Origin: Limoniibacter endophyticus
GTDB taxonomy: Bacteria > Pseudomonadota > Alphaproteobacteria > Rhizobiales > Rhizobiaceae
DNA length: 64,000 bases
Direction of reading: 5' to 3'
Assembly: GCF_014652835.1 (NCBI RefSeq)
Contig: NZ_BMZO01000005.1
Span: 115,535-179,534, forward strand
Made by a program: the position numbers and the translations under genes. Numbering within the stretch: the first letter of the stretch is position 1; each line of letters begins with the position of its first letter. Below are positions 25,149 through 33,869 of the stretch, piece after piece. The notes beneath the pieces are model-generated. The model did not search any database. It worked only from the letters and a program-made list of their open reading frames with translations, and was not told the origin of the DNA.

Positions 25149-26297
25149 ATGGCGATCCGGCGACGTTCCCCGTCCGAGCGCGGGCAGCTCGACCTGTTCA
25201 GAGCGCTTCCCGGTGACTTCGCACCGCGGGACGCGCAGGACCTCATGGCGTATCCATTCTTCTCGCTCGCCAAATCACATCGCATCACCCCGATCGACTT
25301 CACCGCCGGAAAAATTGCGATCCGCGTCGAGGCGGTTGCCGACCACGGCATGGCAACGATCTGGGACGCCGATATCCTGATCTGGGCTGCCAGCCAGATC
25401 GTCGAAGCGCGCGATACAGGCCTCCGCACCTCGCGGCTCATGGCGGCAACGCCCTATGAGATTCTCACCTTCATTGGCCGCGGCACCAGCCTGCGCGATT
25501 ACCAGCGTCTCAAGGCAGCGCTCGACCGGCTGCAATCCACCACCATCTCGACCACGATCCGCCAGCCCGCTGAAGGGCGGCGACACCGCTTCTCCTGGAT
25601 CAACGAATGGCAGGAACGAACCGACGGCGCCGGCCGCCCCGATGGTATCGAACTGATCGTGCCGGACTGGTTCTATCGCGCTGTCCTGGACGATGCGCTG
25701 ATCCTGACCATCGATCGGGCCTATTTCGATCTGACCGGCGGGCTCGACCGCTGGCTTTACCGGCTCGTGCGCAAGCATGGCGGCCGCCAGAAGGGCGGAT
25801 GGCGGTTCGATTTTCGTCATCTGCACCAGAAGTCCGGCTCTCTCTCGCCCTATAAGCGCTTTGCCTTCGAACTGCGCGATATCATCCGCCGTCAGCCGCT
25901 GCCCGGCTACAGGCTCTTTACCGAGATCGAGACCGGGCGCCGGGCGCTGCTCGCCTTCGAGCCATGGCCGGCCTGTGGAAAAGCTGTGGACGGCCTCGTG
26001 CTATCGGGAACCCGAACTATCGTGCCATCGGGAACCGGTGGCTCGTGCTATCAGGAACCCGATCCGGGTTTAAGGCACGGAGATCGTTCGGCAAATCGCG
26101 CCCGTAACAGAGAGTCTAACACAGAATCTAACCTTGAAGAGCGCAGGCGCGATGTTGAAAACCTCATCGCCCGCACCGGCCAGGCGCTCAGAGCGACGGC
26201 GAACCGTCGGCCGCCAACGCCATCCGATCACACATCAGAAATCCGCTTCGACACCATGCGCCCGCTGCGCGGTGAGCGTGAGGACGGTCAGCGATGA
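25149..26297 (+). CDS. repA: RPA-type replication initiator protein A
   Basis: 382-residue initiator of the RPA family found on alphaproteobacterial plasmids. The conserved part spans about residues 10-275: GQLDLFRALPGDFAPRDAQDLMAYPFFSLAK, GTSLRDYQRLKAALDRLQSTTI, WFYRAVL...ILTIDRAYFDLTGGLDRWLYRLVRKHGG. The C-terminal hundred residues are low-complexity and are encoded partly by iteron-like repeats (25996-26060). It overlaps parA by four bases, forming the replication-partition operon. On an ICE it could support replication of the excised circle. Confidence 0.85.
   Translation: MAIRRRSPSERGQLDLFRALPGDFAPRDAQDLMAYPFFSLAKSHRITPIDFTAGKIAIRVEAVADHGMATIWDADILIWAASQIVEARDTGLRTSRLMAATPYEILTFIGRGTSLRDYQRLKAALDRLQSTTISTTIRQPAEGRRHRFSWINEWQERTDGAGRPDGIELIVPDWFYRAVLDDALILTIDRAYFDLTGGLDRWLYRLVRKHGGRQKGGWRFDFRHLHQKSGSLSPYKRFAFELRDIIRRQPLPGYRLFTEIETGRRALLAFEPWPACGKAVDGLVLSGTRTIVPSGTGGSCYQEPDPGLRHGDRSANRARNRESNTESNLEERRRDVENLIARTGQALRATANRRPPTPSDHTSEIRFDTMRPLRGEREDGQR
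25996..26060 (+). repeat. Iteron-like direct repeats inside repA
   Basis: TCGTGCTATCGGGAACC begins at 25996, with near-identical copies starting at 26020 (TCGTGCCATCGGGAACC) and 26043 (TCGTGCTATCAGGAACC). Spacing is 24 and 23 bases, close to two helical turns, as in plasmid iterons. The repeats do not keep one reading frame, so the encoded peptide differs each time; selection is therefore on DNA. Likely part of the replication origin. Confidence 0.65.
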
Positions 26298-26947
26298 TCG
26301 TTGCTCTGCTCAACCAGAAGGGCGGTGTCGGCAAGACGACACTGGCGCTGCATCTCGCCGGAGAATGGGCCGGAAGGGGGCAGAGGGTCACTTTGGTCGA
26401 CGCCGATCCGCAAGGCTCGGCGCTCGACTGGTCTGAGCAGCGCGGTCATGAGGGGCTGCCGAGGGTGTTCGGTGTCATCGGTCTTGCGCGGGACACGCTA
26501 CACCGGGAAGCGCCGGAACTGTCCCAGCAGGCCGATCATGTCGTCATCGATGGGCCGCCGCGTGTCGCCGGTCTCATGCGCTCCGCTCTGCTCGCCGCTG
26601 ACCTGGTGCTGATCCCGGTGCAGCCTTCGCCATTCGATGGCTGGGCTTCCGCCGAGATGCTGTCGCTCATCGCCGAAGCGCGCATTTACCGGCCCGATCT
26701 CCTCTCCCGCTTCGTCCTCAATCGCTGCGCTGCGCGCACCATCCTTGGCCGCGAAACCGCCGCTGCGCTCGCCGATCACGATCCTCCGGTGCTCGTGAGC
26801 CGGATCGGGCAGCGTGTCGCCTTCGCCAGCGCTGCCCAGACCGGCCGTCTCGTTCACGAACTGGACGGCGCCACAGCCGCGGCCAATGAGATCGCAGCGC
26901 TGATTGATGAAATCGAGCGGCTCCCGCGCACACGGAGGGCGTCATGA
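26294..26947 (+). CDS. parA: ParA-family partition ATPase
   Basis: 217-residue deviant Walker ATPase: LLNQKGGVGKTTLALHLA at the N-terminus, VDADPQGSALDW near 36, VVIDGPPR near 82 and VLIPVQPSPFDGWA near 105. These define a small ParA of the type without an N-terminal helix-turn-helix. It segregates plasmid-like replicons using a centromere-binding partner, here probably the ribbon-helix-helix protein that overlaps its end. Overlap with repA (ATGA) ties partition to replication. Confidence 0.9.
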   Translation: MIVALLNQKGGVGKTTLALHLAGEWAGRGQRVTLVDADPQGSALDWSEQRGHEGLPRVFGVIGLARDTLHREAPELSQQADHVVIDGPPRVAGLMRSALLAADLVLIPVQPSPFDGWASAEMLSLIAEARIYRPDLLSRFVLNRCAARTILGRETAAALADHDPPVLVSRIGQRVAFASAAQTGRLVHELDGATAAANEIAALIDEIERLPRTRRAS

Positions 26948-27198
26948 GCGCTCGATCGCCCAGGAGCGGCTTTGCCCGCCGGCCGGCCGATCCCGAAACC
27001 TGGGTGAGAGCCGCAAAAGAGCTGCCGGCCGGTAGGGCGGACGGCGCTGCGAACACGGCGCGGCTCACCATCGATGTGACACCGGCGCAGCGCGGCCGCA
27101 TCAAGATCGCGGCCTTCGAGCGCGGCATGACCGTCGCCGACATGCTGCGCGCGCTTCTGGAGCGTGAATTTCCACCCGCCGGAGACGCTGGGCAATGA
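26944..27198 (+). CDS. Ribbon-helix-helix protein, probable ParA partner
   Basis: 84-residue protein; the C-terminal half ARLTIDVTPAQRGRIKIAAFERGMTVADMLRALLEREF is a ribbon-helix-helix fold and the N-terminal half is basic and flexible. Small RHH proteins behind a small ParA are usually the centromere-binding component. It overlaps both parA and the DUF2840 gene by four bases each. Confidence 0.7.
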   Translation: MSARSPRSGFARRPADPETWVRAAKELPAGRADGAANTARLTIDVTPAQRGRIKIAAFERGMTVADMLRALLEREFPPAGDAGQ

Positions 27199-27716
27199 CC
27201 GGCTTGGCGGGACATCGAACGCTGGCAGCCGAGGGCGCGCGCTCCTCATCGGCTACAGCGCTGACCGAAGTGGAGCTGATCTGGATCGAGAAGTCGCTCG
27301 AATATTGGGTGCGGTTCGGGAATCCGGTTCAGGAGCGCATCATCGACCGCAGACGCCGTGTCCTCGGCTTTCGTCCCGGGAGCCTTTTCGCCTTCGTGCG
27401 CTGGACGGCGAATGACTATGGCACCGTCGCTTCCCATCTCGACATCCTGCGCGCGGTCGCGCCGCACGAAGCCTACCAGACCGTTCCCGCCGTCACGCCG
27501 GGCGGCGAACTTCTGCTGACAGTCTCTGCCTGGCCGAAAGTCGAGCGCGTGCTGCAGCTCATCGATGCGATCGAGGCGCGCGGCATCGACGGGGCCGATG
27601 TCGCGCCCGATCACTGGCGCCACGTTCATAACCGACTGGCGGCCGGGGAAAGCCCCCGCGTCTACACGCAAGCGCAGCACCGCGCCTGGATCAAGCGGCG
27701 GAGCATTCTCCCATGA
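27195..27716 (+). CDS. DUF2840 domain protein
   Basis: 173-residue protein with the DUF2840 hallmarks TEVELIWIEKSLEYWVRFGNPVQERIIDRRRRVLGFRPG and LFAFVRWTANDYGTV. The family is restricted to mobile elements and typically precedes traF, as here with a four-base overlap. Function is unknown; the link with traF suggests a transfer or regulatory role. Confidence 0.8.
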   Translation: MTGLAGHRTLAAEGARSSSATALTEVELIWIEKSLEYWVRFGNPVQERIIDRRRRVLGFRPGSLFAFVRWTANDYGTVASHLDILRAVAPHEAYQTVPAVTPGGELLLTVSAWPKVERVLQLIDAIEARGIDGADVAPDHWRHVHNRLAAGESPRVYTQAQHRAWIKRRSILP

Positions 27717-28258
27717 CCCGGCGCGCCATTTTCGCCTCCGCTCTGGTTTCGGTCGGGCTGGTCGTCGCCCCGGTCCTCACCGGGCACGGTCCGCGCTTCA
27801 TCTGGAACGCCTCGGCCAGTGCGCCCATCGGCCTCTACGCCGTCGAGCCGGCCGACCCAATCGAAGTCACCGATCTGGTCGCGGTCCAGCCGCCAGACGC
27901 GCTTGCCGAGCTGCTTGAAGCGCGCCGCTATCTTCCGCGCGGCGTGCCACTGATCAAGCGTATCCTGGCGCTCCATGGCACGAGAGTCTGCCGCCATGGC
28001 ACGGCCATTACCGCTTACGACCACCTTTATGGCCATGCCCGTGAGCGCGACCGGATGGGCCGCGACCTGCCCTCCTGGCAGGGCTGCCGCGTGATCGCCA
28101 AGCGCGATGTGTTCCTGATGAACTGGGACGCCGCCGACAGTTTCGATGGCCGCTATTTCGGGCCGCTTCCGCTTTCAGCCGTCACCGCCCGCGTCGTGCC
28201 GATCTGGACCGATGTGAATGGTGACGGCCGCTTCGAATGGCAGGCGTCAGCGCGGTGA
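27713..28258 (+). CDS. traF: TraF-type S26 peptidase
   Basis: 181-residue conjugation peptidase of family S26, which matures the TrbC pilin and circularises it in RP4. It has an N-terminal membrane anchor (residues 4-23), the nucleophile Ser in ASAPIGLY near 36, and the general-base Lys in PLIKRILALHG near 83. The end VPIWTDVNGDGRFEWQ is a typical S26 domain close. It ends 66 bases before a second DUF736 gene. The likely substrate is TrbC at 42341. Confidence 0.87.
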   Translation: MTRRAIFASALVSVGLVVAPVLTGHGPRFIWNASASAPIGLYAVEPADPIEVTDLVAVQPPDALAELLEARRYLPRGVPLIKRILALHGTRVCRHGTAITAYDHLYGHARERDRMGRDLPSWQGCRVIAKRDVFLMNWDAADSFDGRYFGPLPLSAVTARVVPIWTDVNGDGRFEWQASAR

Positions 28259-28324
28259 ACGCCTGTCCGCGGGCGGGCGCAATGTCCGCCCGATCGTCTT
28301 CACCGCATAGGAAAGGAAACGGCC

Positions 28325-28663
28325 ATGCCGCAGATCGGTGAATTTACCAGGCAAAAGACCGGCTTTGCCGGGCGCATCCAGACGCTCACGCTCGACCGCG
28401 AGATCGCCATCGTCGCGGTGGATCCGGCCGATGTCGAGAACGCCCCCGACCACCGCGTCCATCTCGGCGAAGACGACACCGGCCCCGAGATCGGCGCGGC
28501 CTGGACACGCACCGGCGAGAAGGCCGGGGAATATCTCTCCATGCTGATCGACGATCCGGCTTTGCCGCACCCGATCCGCGCCGCCCTGTTCCAGAACGGC
28601 GCCGATGCGGCTTCCTGGTCGCTGCACTGGAACCGGCCGCCCAAACGCGATGCAAAGGACTGA
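28325..28663 (+). CDS. DUF736 family protein (second copy)
   Basis: 112-residue DUF736 protein: MPQIGEFTRQKTGFAGRIQTLTL, then DHRVHLGEDDTGPEIGAAWTRTGEKAGEYLSMLIDDP and AALFQNGADAASWSLHWNRP. It is clearly homologous to, but diverged from, the copy at 20904. It overlaps nothing but lies four bases before the transglycosylase gene, in the DNA-processing operon. Function unknown. Confidence 0.85.
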   Translation: MPQIGEFTRQKTGFAGRIQTLTLDREIAIVAVDPADVENAPDHRVHLGEDDTGPEIGAAWTRTGEKAGEYLSMLIDDPALPHPIRAALFQNGADAASWSLHWNRPPKRDAKD

Positions 28664-28666
28664 GCG

Positions 28667-29443
28667 ATGCCGCGCTGTCGCCTCGGGCATGGCCACTCCG
28701 GTGCGATCGGGCGTCACCGCGCCGCCCGATCCATTGCCTTCCTTCTCCTTACCGGCCTGTTCTGCAACCCGATCGGCGTCGCGGCGCAGGCGCAACCAAG
28801 TCCGCTCGCGCCGCGCGTCCTGCACGATGCATATGCCGACCATGTCGCCGAAGCTTCGCGGCGTTTCGACATTCCCGAGACCTGGATCGATGCGGTCCTG
28901 CAGGTCGAAAGCGCGGGCAATGTGCGCGCCATATCCTCGGCTGGGGCGATGGGCCTGATGCAGATCATGCCCGCCACCTGGTCGGCGCTGCGGCAGCGCC
29001 ATGGCCTGGGCCGCGATCCTTACGAGCCGCGCGACAATATCCTCGCGGGGGCGGCCTATCTGCGCGCGATGTTCGATCGCTACGGCAACGTCGCGGCGAT
29101 GCTGGCGGCCTATAATGCCGGGCCCGGACGCTACGATGAATATCTTTCGGCGGGTCGCGTTCTGCCCGCCGAAACGCGCGCCTATGTCGCCAAGCTCGCA
29201 CCGATTCTGGGGGACGCGACGCCGTCTCACGGCGCCTCCATGCCCGCTGCGCGTCCGCCCGATTGGCGCGAGGCGCCGCTCTTTGTTGCGCGCAGCGGCA
29301 ATCGACAGAGCGTTATCGGCGACGCGCCCGCTCCGCCGGACGGCAACACTCGCATCCCCGTTCCGGATGCGACCGGCGCGCCTGACCGGCGACAGCACGA
29401 GGCCATTTTTGTCACTCGAGCCGATAGCGGTGCTACGCCATGA
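28667..29443 (+). CDS. Lytic transglycosylase of the conjugation system
   Basis: 258-residue secreted SLT-type muramidase (VirB1/TrbN-like) that opens peptidoglycan for the transfer channel. A signal segment (about residues 21-42, ending VAAQAQ) leads into the catalytic domain: catalytic Glu in VLQVESAGN near 84, AGAMGLMQIMPATW near 96 and AYNAGPGRYDEYL near 148. The last 80 residues are a proline-rich tail. Four bases after the DUF736 stop, so the same operon. Confidence 0.87.
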   Translation: MPRCRLGHGHSGAIGRHRAARSIAFLLLTGLFCNPIGVAAQAQPSPLAPRVLHDAYADHVAEASRRFDIPETWIDAVLQVESAGNVRAISSAGAMGLMQIMPATWSALRQRHGLGRDPYEPRDNILAGAAYLRAMFDRYGNVAAMLAAYNAGPGRYDEYLSAGRVLPAETRAYVAKLAPILGDATPSHGASMPAARPPDWREAPLFVARSGNRQSVIGDAPAPPDGNTRIPVPDATGAPDRRQHEAIFVTRADSGATP

Positions 29444-29516
29444 GACGGTTTTTGCTCGATCGCACGGCATCGTGCGCCAGCGCGTCATGGCGTGCTGGCT
29501 GGCTGGGCAGGACCAC

Positions 29517-29575
29517 AACAACCGACCGATGGCAGGATAAAAGGCCGCACAGTGTCGGCCAGGCGGTCGGTTGTT
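29517..29575 (-). other. oriT: Candidate oriT with border-like nic site
   Basis: TGGCAGGATA at 29530-29539 equals the T-DNA border core; on the minus strand it reads TATCCTG-CCA, the nic consensus of RP4/VirD2-type relaxases, with the expected cut between 29533 and 29532. It lies between arms of a perfect 12-base inverted repeat, AACAACCGACCG (29517-29528) and CGGTCGGTTGTT (29564-29575). A second hairpin GGCCG-CACAGTGT-CGGCC (29543-29560) sits inside. It is 112-170 bases upstream of the relaxase gene, the standard location. Confidence 0.75.
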
Positions 29576-29686
29576 ATTGCTTGGGTTTTTCTGCGATTCC
29601 GCACCTTGTGACCCGAGGGCGCAATGTGCGCGCAATGCAGGATCCTTCGTTTTTGCTCCGGTTTCCACACATTGCGAGGCCGCGTC

Positions 29687-31426
29687 ATGTCCGATGAGCG
29701 CGAGTTCCGCATTCGTCCGGGGCGCATCCGTTCGACACGCGCTCAGCAGGCGCGGCCCTTCATTGCCCAGGCACTGGCGGCGGCCAAAGAGGCCGGGGGC
29801 GGCGTTTCGCGCTCGGGCCGGATCGTCTCGGGTAGTCGTTCGCGGTTCGGGCATGGCCAACGCGCCAGCATTCAGGCCAATCGCTTTATCACCGCCCGCT
29901 CGCGCGGGGCCGTGGTCAAGGCCCGTGTCGTGCGCCATGCCGCGCGCCGCGCATCGCTTGGCACCCACCTCGACTATCTGCGCCGCGATGGCGTCACCCG
30001 GGACGGAGAAAAGGCGCGGCTGTTCGGGCCGGACGTCGACGCGGCGGATGCCGGGACATTTGCCGAACGCTGCGGCGGGGACAGGCATCATTTTCGCTTC
30101 ATCGTCTCGCCCGACGACGCGCTGGACATGGCGGACCTCAAATCCTTTACGCGCGAGCTGGCCGGACAGATGGAAAAGGATCTCGGCACCCGACTCGATT
30201 GGGTGGCGGTCGATCATTGGAACACCGAGCATCCCCATGTCCATTTGATCGTGCGTGGGGTGCGCGATGACGGCCAGGATCTTGTCATCGCGCGCGACTA
30301 CATCAAGGAAGGGATGCGCGACCGGGCGCGCGATCTCATCACCCAGGAACTCGGGCCGCGAACCGAACGCGACATTCGCCGAACGCTCGAGCGCCAGATG
30401 GCTGCAGAACGCTGGACTGGTCTTGACCGTCAGCTTGTGCGCGACGGACGCGGCACCGGGATCATTGATGTCGCTCTGCGGGCTGGCGAAACGCCCGACG
30501 AGTATCGGGCGCTAAAGCTCGGGCGGTTGCGCAAGCTCGAAACACTTGGTCTGGCCGAGCAGATCGGTCCCGGCCAGTGGGCGATCGACGACAAGGCGCC
30601 AACGGTGCTGCGCGAGCTTGGCGAGCGCGGCGACATCATCAAGCGTATGCACCGCGCGCTGACCGAGCGCGGCATAGAGCGCGGTGCGGCAAGCTATGTG
30701 CTCGCCGGCGAAAGTCTGGATGCGCCCATCATCGGCAGGCTGGTCGCGCGCGGGCTCGATGATGAACTCAAAGGCACTGCCTATGCCGTGGTCGATGGCG
30801 TCGATGGGCGAACCCATCACATCAGGCTTCCCGATCTCGATGCCGCCGGTGACAGCGCACCCGGCTCCATCGTCGAGTTGCGCGGCTTCGACGATGCCAG
30901 AGGACAGCGGCGGGTCGCGATCGCGGTCCGCTCCGATCTCGATTTGCAGGCACAGGTCTCGGCACCGGGCGCGACCTGGCTCGACCGGCAGGCCTTGGCG
31001 CGCGATCCGGCTGCGCTGTCCGCGGGCGGTTTCGGGGGCGAGGTCCGCCAGGCCATGGAGGAACGCGCCGAGCATCTGGTGGGTGAAGGGCTGGCCACGC
31101 GCCAGCATCGCCGGATCATCTTCAACCGCAATCTGATCGAGACCCTGAGGCGGCGCGAACTCGACGCGCTGGGCGACAGGCTGTCGCGAGAAACCGGCCT
31201 TGCGTTCAACCGCGCGGTTGAGGGCGACTATGTCGCCGGCACCTACCGCCAGCGTCTCACGCTCGCCTCGGGCCGCTTCGCCATGATCGATGACGGGCTC
31301 AGCTTCCAGCTCGTCCCCTGGTCGCCCTCGCTCGAAAGACATCTCGGCCGCCATGTCTCAGGACTCGCCCGCGGCAATGGCGGGGTGGACTGGAGCTTCG
31401 GGCGCAAACGCGGGCTCGGCCTCTGA
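29687..31426 (+). CDS. Relaxase/mobilisation nuclease with DUF3363 domain
   Basis: 579-residue VirD2/RlxS-type relaxase that would nick oriT and pilot the strand. The N-terminal domain has a candidate catalytic Tyr in LGTHLDYLRRDG near 100, the HHFRFIVSPDD strand near 142, and the histidine triad in WNTEHPHVHLIVRG near 182, which binds the metal. DUF3363 covers most of the C-terminal 350 residues. The start at 29687 (MSDEREFR) is the family start. An oriT with a matching nic sequence lies directly upstream; traG follows after 23 bases. Confidence 0.9.
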   Translation: MSDEREFRIRPGRIRSTRAQQARPFIAQALAAAKEAGGGVSRSGRIVSGSRSRFGHGQRASIQANRFITARSRGAVVKARVVRHAARRASLGTHLDYLRRDGVTRDGEKARLFGPDVDAADAGTFAERCGGDRHHFRFIVSPDDALDMADLKSFTRELAGQMEKDLGTRLDWVAVDHWNTEHPHVHLIVRGVRDDGQDLVIARDYIKEGMRDRARDLITQELGPRTERDIRRTLERQMAAERWTGLDRQLVRDGRGTGIIDVALRAGETPDEYRALKLGRLRKLETLGLAEQIGPGQWAIDDKAPTVLRELGERGDIIKRMHRALTERGIERGAASYVLAGESLDAPIIGRLVARGLDDELKGTAYAVVDGVDGRTHHIRLPDLDAAGDSAPGSIVELRGFDDARGQRRVAIAVRSDLDLQAQVSAPGATWLDRQALARDPAALSAGGFGGEVRQAMEERAEHLVGEGLATRQHRRIIFNRNLIETLRRRELDALGDRLSRETGLAFNRAVEGDYVAGTYRQRLTLASGRFAMIDDGLSFQLVPWSPSLERHLGRHVSGLARGNGGVDWSFGRKRGLGL

Positions 31427-31449
31427 GAGCCACGACGAAAGGACCTGCC

Positions 31450-33432
31450 ATGTCAGCGACGAAAATCCTCTGGGGCCAGATCCTCACCGTCTTCCTGATC
31501 ATCCTCGTGACGACATGGGCGGCCACGCAATATGTCGCCTGGGAGCTCGGGTTTCAGACTCAGCTCGGAACCCCGTGGTTTCGCCTTGCGGGCTGGCCCG
31601 TCTACTATCCGCCGGCAATCTTCTGGTGGTGGTATTTCTACGAGGCCTATGCTCCGGAGGTCTTTGCCAAAGGCGGCATGATCGCCGCCTCGGGCGGGTT
31701 CATCGCCATCGCCGTCGCGATCGGCATGTCGGTTTGGCGCGCCCGCGAAGCCAAGAACGCCGAAACCTACGGGTCGGCCCGGTGGGCGAAACCGCAAGAG
31801 GTAAAGGCGGCGGGCCTGCTCGATCCTGACGGCGTGGTGCTCGGCCGTTTCGAGGGCAGCTATCTTCGCCATGACGGGCCCGAGCACGTGCTGTGCTTCG
31901 CGCCCACCCGATCCGGCAAGGGCGTCGGCCTCGTCGTGCCGTCGCTCCTGACCTGGCTGGGCTCGGCCATCGTTCACGACATCAAGGGCGAAAACTGGCA
32001 GCTCACCGCCGGCTTCCGCACGAGGCATGGCCGCGTCCTGCTGTTCGATCCCACCAATCCGAAATCGTCGGCCTACAATCCGCTGCTCGAGGTCCGCCGC
32101 GGGGAATGGGAAGTGCGGGATGTCCAGAATATCGCCGACATCCTGGTCGATCCCGAAGGCAGTCTCGAAAAGCGCAATCATTGGGAAAAGACCAGCCACG
32201 CGCTTCTGGTCGGCGCGATCCTGCACGTCCTCTATGCCGAAAAGGACAAGACTCTCGCCGGGGTTGCCGCCTTCCTTTCCGATCCCAGACGGCCGATCGA
32301 GGCAACGCTCGCAGCGATGATGAAAACTGCTCATCTCGGGGAAGCCGGACCGCATCCGGTCATCGCCAGCGCGGCGCGCGAATTGCTGAACAAATCAGAT
32401 AATGAGCGCTCGGGCGTGCTTTCGACCGCCATGTCCTTTCTCGGGCTTTACCGCGATCCGGTCGTCGCGGAAGTCACGCGCCGCTGCGACTGGCGCATCG
32501 GCGATATGGTGGACGCGAAAGCTCCGACAACGCTCTACCTCGTTGTGCCTCCCTCCGACATCAACCGCACCAAGCCGCTGATCCGCCTGATCCTCAACCA
32601 GATCGGGCGCCGGCTGACCGAGGATCTCCACACCAATGGGGGCCGCCACCGGCTGCTCCTGATGCTCGACGAGTTTCCGGCGCTTGGGCGCCTGGACTTT
32701 TTCGAAAGCGCGCTGGCCTTCATGGCCGGTTACGGGCTGAAGAGCTTTCTGATCGCGCAATCGCTCAACCAGATCGAGAAGGCCTACGGGCCTAACAATT
32801 CGATCCTCGACAATTGTCATGTGCGCGTCAGCTTCGCCACCAACGACGAGCGCACCGCCAAGCGCGTGTCCGACGCGCTGGGCACCGCGACCGAGATGAA
32901 GGCGATGAAGAACTATGCCGGGCACCGGCTGTCGCCCTGGCTCGGGCATTTGATGGTCTCGCGATCCGAAACCGCCCGGCAATTGCTGACGCCGGGCGAA
33001 ATCATGCAGCTTCCGCCGACGGACGAGATCCTCATGGTCGCGGGAACCCCGCCCATTCGGGCGAAGAAGGCGCGCTACTATGAGGACCGCCGGTTCACCG
33101 AACGCGTTCTGCCGCCGCCGGAGCTGGTTGCGTCCGCCGCGAAGCAGTCAGACGACTGGAGTGCTTTGCCTCTGCCGGGAAACCCACGTGCCGCGACCGA
33201 ACCGGTGATGGCTGACGAGGATGAGGATCCCACCCAGTCCGAGCCCCGGCAGCAGCCGGAATTGAGCCGTGTCAGTCCGGACGAGAAGAAGGCTCCGATC
33301 GAAAACGAGTTCGACCCCTTGTCCTTTGACGGCAGCGACGATGATGCCGCCCGCAACCAGCGACTGACCCGCGTGATGCGCGGCGTCGCGCGGCAGATCT
33401 CGATGGATCCCGGCGACGGCATGGAGCTGTGA
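31450..33432 (+). CDS. traG: TraG/VirD4 coupling protein
   Basis: 660-residue inner-membrane ATPase that hands the relaxase-DNA complex to the secretion channel. Two or three membrane segments lie within residues 5-100; the soluble part begins GSARWAKPQEVK. Walker A is CFAPTRSGKGVGLVVPS near 152 and Walker B LLLMLDEFPALG near 403; QSLNQIEKAYG and the family's conserved end AGTPPIRAKKARYYED are present. The acidic tail is normal for the family. The stop overlaps possible starts of the CopG gene. Confidence 0.93.
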   Translation: MSATKILWGQILTVFLIILVTTWAATQYVAWELGFQTQLGTPWFRLAGWPVYYPPAIFWWWYFYEAYAPEVFAKGGMIAASGGFIAIAVAIGMSVWRAREAKNAETYGSARWAKPQEVKAAGLLDPDGVVLGRFEGSYLRHDGPEHVLCFAPTRSGKGVGLVVPSLLTWLGSAIVHDIKGENWQLTAGFRTRHGRVLLFDPTNPKSSAYNPLLEVRRGEWEVRDVQNIADILVDPEGSLEKRNHWEKTSHALLVGAILHVLYAEKDKTLAGVAAFLSDPRRPIEATLAAMMKTAHLGEAGPHPVIASAARELLNKSDNERSGVLSTAMSFLGLYRDPVVAEVTRRCDWRIGDMVDAKAPTTLYLVVPPSDINRTKPLIRLILNQIGRRLTEDLHTNGGRHRLLLMLDEFPALGRLDFFESALAFMAGYGLKSFLIAQSLNQIEKAYGPNNSILDNCHVRVSFATNDERTAKRVSDALGTATEMKAMKNYAGHRLSPWLGHLMVSRSETARQLLTPGEIMQLPPTDEILMVAGTPPIRAKKARYYEDRRFTERVLPPPELVASAAKQSDDWSALPLPGNPRAATEPVMADEDEDPTQSEPRQQPELSRVSPDEKKAPIENEFDPLSFDGSDDDAARNQRLTRVMRGVARQISMDPGDGMEL

Positions 33433-33437
33433 GTATC

Positions 33438-33869
33438 ATGGTTCGCCGCAAGAAGAAGGTGCAGGTCTCGGTCTACCTCGACCCCGAGATCATGACGATG
33501 CTGGCGGACTATGCTGCCCGCCGGGACCAGTCCCAGTCGATGATCGCGGAAGCCGCTATCGCGTCCTTCCTGTCGCCCGACGCCGACGAGAGAAGAGAAG
33601 CGGCCATCGCCAAGCGGATCGACCAAGTCGACCGTCGCCTGATGCGCCTGGAGCGCGATCTCGGTATCAGCGTTGAGACTATGGCAGTCTTTATCCGCTT
33701 CTGGCTCTCCTCGACACCGGCGCTGCCCGAACCCGCCGCCCAAGCAGCGCGGGCCAAAGCGGCCGAACGCTACGATGCTTTCGTAACCGCGCTTGGGCGG
33801 CGCCTCGCGCAAGGGCCAAAACTACGGCAGGAAATCAGCGAGGACATAGATCCAGCCGAAAATAGCTGA
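33438..33869 (+). CDS. CopG-type ribbon-helix-helix regulator
   Basis: 143-residue RHH protein: MVRRKKKVQVSVYLDPEIMTMLADYAARRDQSQSMIAEAAIASFL gives the DNA-binding domain; the rest is a helical tail with a hydrophobic patch (TMAVFIRFWLSSTPALP). In this ICE type the gene links traG to trbB and is thought to regulate trb. Here a 7-kb cargo separates it from trbB. A GTG at 33429 overlapping the traG stop is an alternative start. Confidence 0.8.
   Translation: MVRRKKKVQVSVYLDPEIMTMLADYAARRDQSQSMIAEAAIASFLSPDADERREAAIAKRIDQVDRRLMRLERDLGISVETMAVFIRFWLSSTPALPEPAAQAARAKAAERYDAFVTALGRRLAQGPKLRQEISEDIDPAENS

Noticed and set aside
28247-30244. 665-residue minus-strand frame across DUF736, transglycosylase and oriT
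   Set aside because: Covers three supported genes and the oriT; no recognisable domain.
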